Source: Acidimicrobiales bacterium | Lineage (GTDB): Bacteria; Actinomycetota; Acidimicrobiia; Acidimicrobiales; VFJN01 | Assembly (NCBI GenBank): GCA_016936035.1 | Contig: JAFGPU010000305.1 | Span: 1 to 6,411, forward strand | Direction of reading: 5' to 3' | Length of the DNA: 6,411 nt | Shown: positions 5,783 through 6,411 of the stretch, piece by piece | How positions within the stretch are numbered: position 1 is the first letter of the stretch | How the letters are laid out: each line of letters opens with the position of its first letter | Translations under genes and position numbers: made by a program | The notes under the pieces: generated by a model | The model's database searches: none | What the model saw: only the letters and a program-made list of their open reading frames with translations | Told to the model about the DNA's origin: nothing

Positions 5783-6411
5783 GTGATCCCTTTCATACTC
5801 GTCGTGGTGGTGGTGGCGGGTGCGTGTGCCTTGGTGATCCTGGCCGGGGCGGCTACGCACGCGCCCGACCAGCCTGCCACGGGCGAGGCCGATTACCGCA
5901 GCGGGGCTGCTCCCGAGGTGTCCGGCAGCGCCGCGGGCGGCGCCTCGGACGGCGCGGGTCGACCCGACGGTTCGGGGCCCGACACGGTCTGGGCGCGCGT
6001 CCGCCAGCTGGCGCTCACCGCCGCTGCGTCAGCACGCCGAGCCACGATGCGTGCTGGCCGGGCGGCGCGAGCGGCCGCTCGTCGCGCCGGCCCGGTCGCC
6101 GAGCGTGCGTGGGCCCGCTCGGCCGCCGTCGCACGCACTGCGGCGGCAGCGACAGCCGCCTACGCCCAGCACGCCTGGGCCGTCATCGTCCCTCTCAGCA
6201 GACGCGCCTGGGCTGCGGTCACGCGACTCTCCCGCCGCGCGTGGGCAACCCTCGCCCGTACCGCCCGCCGCGCCTGGGCCGCGACCCGCCGCACCGCCCA
6301 CACCACCGCCGCAGCCACCGCCCGCCACACCCGGCGCGCCTGGGCCGCCGCCGTGCCCGCCAGCCGCCGCGCCTGGGCTGCGGTCACGCGACTCTCCCGC
6401 CGCGCGTGGGC
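5783..6411 (+). CDS. Unrecognised membrane-anchored Arg/Ala/Trp hendecad-repeat protein (partial, C-terminus beyond window)
   Basis: I do not recognise a family. The frame is open from the GTG at 5783 to the right edge (209 codons, no stop). Residues 2-24 are strongly hydrophobic (IPFILVVVVV onwards), giving one membrane helix; Cys15 is not in a proper lipobox. Residues 25-68 are a Gly/Ala/Asp/Pro linker. From residue 77 the protein is a tandem array of 11-residue units with consensus W-A-x6-R-R-A. Trp falls at 110, 132, 143, 154, 165, 187, 198 and 209, all spaced 11 or 22, with Ala in the same slot at 121 and 176. The array has 28 Arg, one Glu, no Asp and no Lys, so it is very basic and probably helical. 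A highly basic tail next to a membrane anchor suggests binding to DNA, anionic lipid or an acidic polymer, by analogy only. Starts at 5759 or 5804-5813 are also possible. Minus-strand frames here are broken by stops at 5893 and 6160, whereas this frame stays open and has a clear membrane-linker-repeat order; still, composition alone could keep it open. Confidence 0.62.
   Translation, partial: MIPFILVVVVVAGACALVILAGAATHAPDQPATGEADYRSGAAPEVSGSAAGGASDGAGRPDGSGPDTVWARVRQLALTAAASARRATMRAGRAARAAARRAGPVAERAWARSAAVARTAAAATAAYAQHAWAVIVPLSRRAWAAVTRLSRRAWATLARTARRAWAATRRTAHTTAAATARHTRRAWAAAVPASRRAWAAVTRLSRRAW
6011..6411 (+). repeat. 33-bp tandem repeat array encoding hendecads
   Basis: About twelve diverged 33-bp units, all in frame. 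The 11-bp core CGCGCSTGGGC (encoding R-A-W-A) or a near variant occurs at 6104, 6170, 6203, 6236, 6269, 6335, 6368 and 6401, each a multiple of 33 bp apart. Earlier units (6011-6103) are recognisable mainly by their Arg-Arg-Ala ends. The array continues past the window edge. Confidence 0.85.
6203..6411 (+). repeat. Exact 44-bp direct repeat within the 33-bp array
   Basis: The 44 bp at 6203-6246 recur without a mismatch at 6368-6411, offset 165 bp (five units). Both encode RAWAAVTRLSRRAWA. The flanking base on the left differs (a at 6202, c at 6367). The right limit of identity cannot be seen because the window ends there. This is far closer than the other units, so it reflects a recent duplication or gene conversion, or an assembly effect. 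Confidence 0.9.

Noticed and set aside
5825..5827. Cys15 of the plus-strand repeat protein as a lipoprotein lipobox
   Set aside because: The residues before it are A-G-A, lacking the usual Leu/Val/Ile at -3, and the hydrophobic segment continues after the Cys, so a membrane helix is the better reading.
5893..6387. Minus-strand open frames within the 33-bp array (5893-6138, 6029-6328 and 6160-6387)
   Set aside because: They are short and they look repetitive only because the DNA is. In the register shared by the outer two, stops fall at 5893 and 6160. The plus frame is open throughout and has a membrane helix and linker. I cannot fully exclude them because third-codon positions coincide between the plus frame and that minus register.

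Overview
The window is very GC-rich (most codons end in G or C) and looks actinobacterial. The protein families, the absence of clear Shine-Dalgarno sites and the DivIVA-type scaffold would fit a deep-branching actinomycete such as an Acidimicrobiia member. That placement is inference from gene content and style; no rRNA or marker gene is present to prove it.

Layout: three genes are read right to left on the minus strand, and one is read left to right at the right edge. (1) Positions 1-1797, minus, hold the first 599 residues of a UPF0182 family multi-pass membrane protein whose C-terminus lies beyond the left edge. (2) Positions 1897-4359, minus, hold an 820-residue protein with an N-terminal DivIVA domain, a long coiled coil, about 275 residues of Pro/Ala/Gly/Glu-rich disordered sequence, and a C-terminal Cys/His domain that resembles phage MuF / SPP1 gp7 head-morphogenesis proteins. 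(3) Positions 4528-5772, minus, hold a membrane-anchored PDZ plus Lon-type serine protease of the YlbL family with an intact Ser-Lys dyad. (4) From 5783 to the right edge, plus, runs an unrecognised membrane-anchored protein built from 11-residue repeats rich in Arg, Ala and Trp. Its start codon lies only 10 bp from the protease start, head to head.

How they may work together: from memory, PDZ-Lon protease and UPF0182 genes are adjacent in mycobacteria (Rv3194c/Rv3193c). Here the DivIVA fusion gene sits between them. YlbL of Bacillus degrades the division inhibitor YneA and DivIVA proteins organise poles and septa, so a shared role at the division site or envelope is plausible but is inference. 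Candidate -10 boxes just before three starts suggest separate, nearly leaderless transcripts rather than one tightly coupled operon.

The two most unusual items are the DivIVA/MuF-like fusion and the hendecad-repeat Arg/Trp protein. Both deserve a family-level search. Apart from these genes the window holds only short intergenic gaps (99, 168 and 10 bp). No tRNA, rRNA, CRISPR array or insertion sequence was seen.
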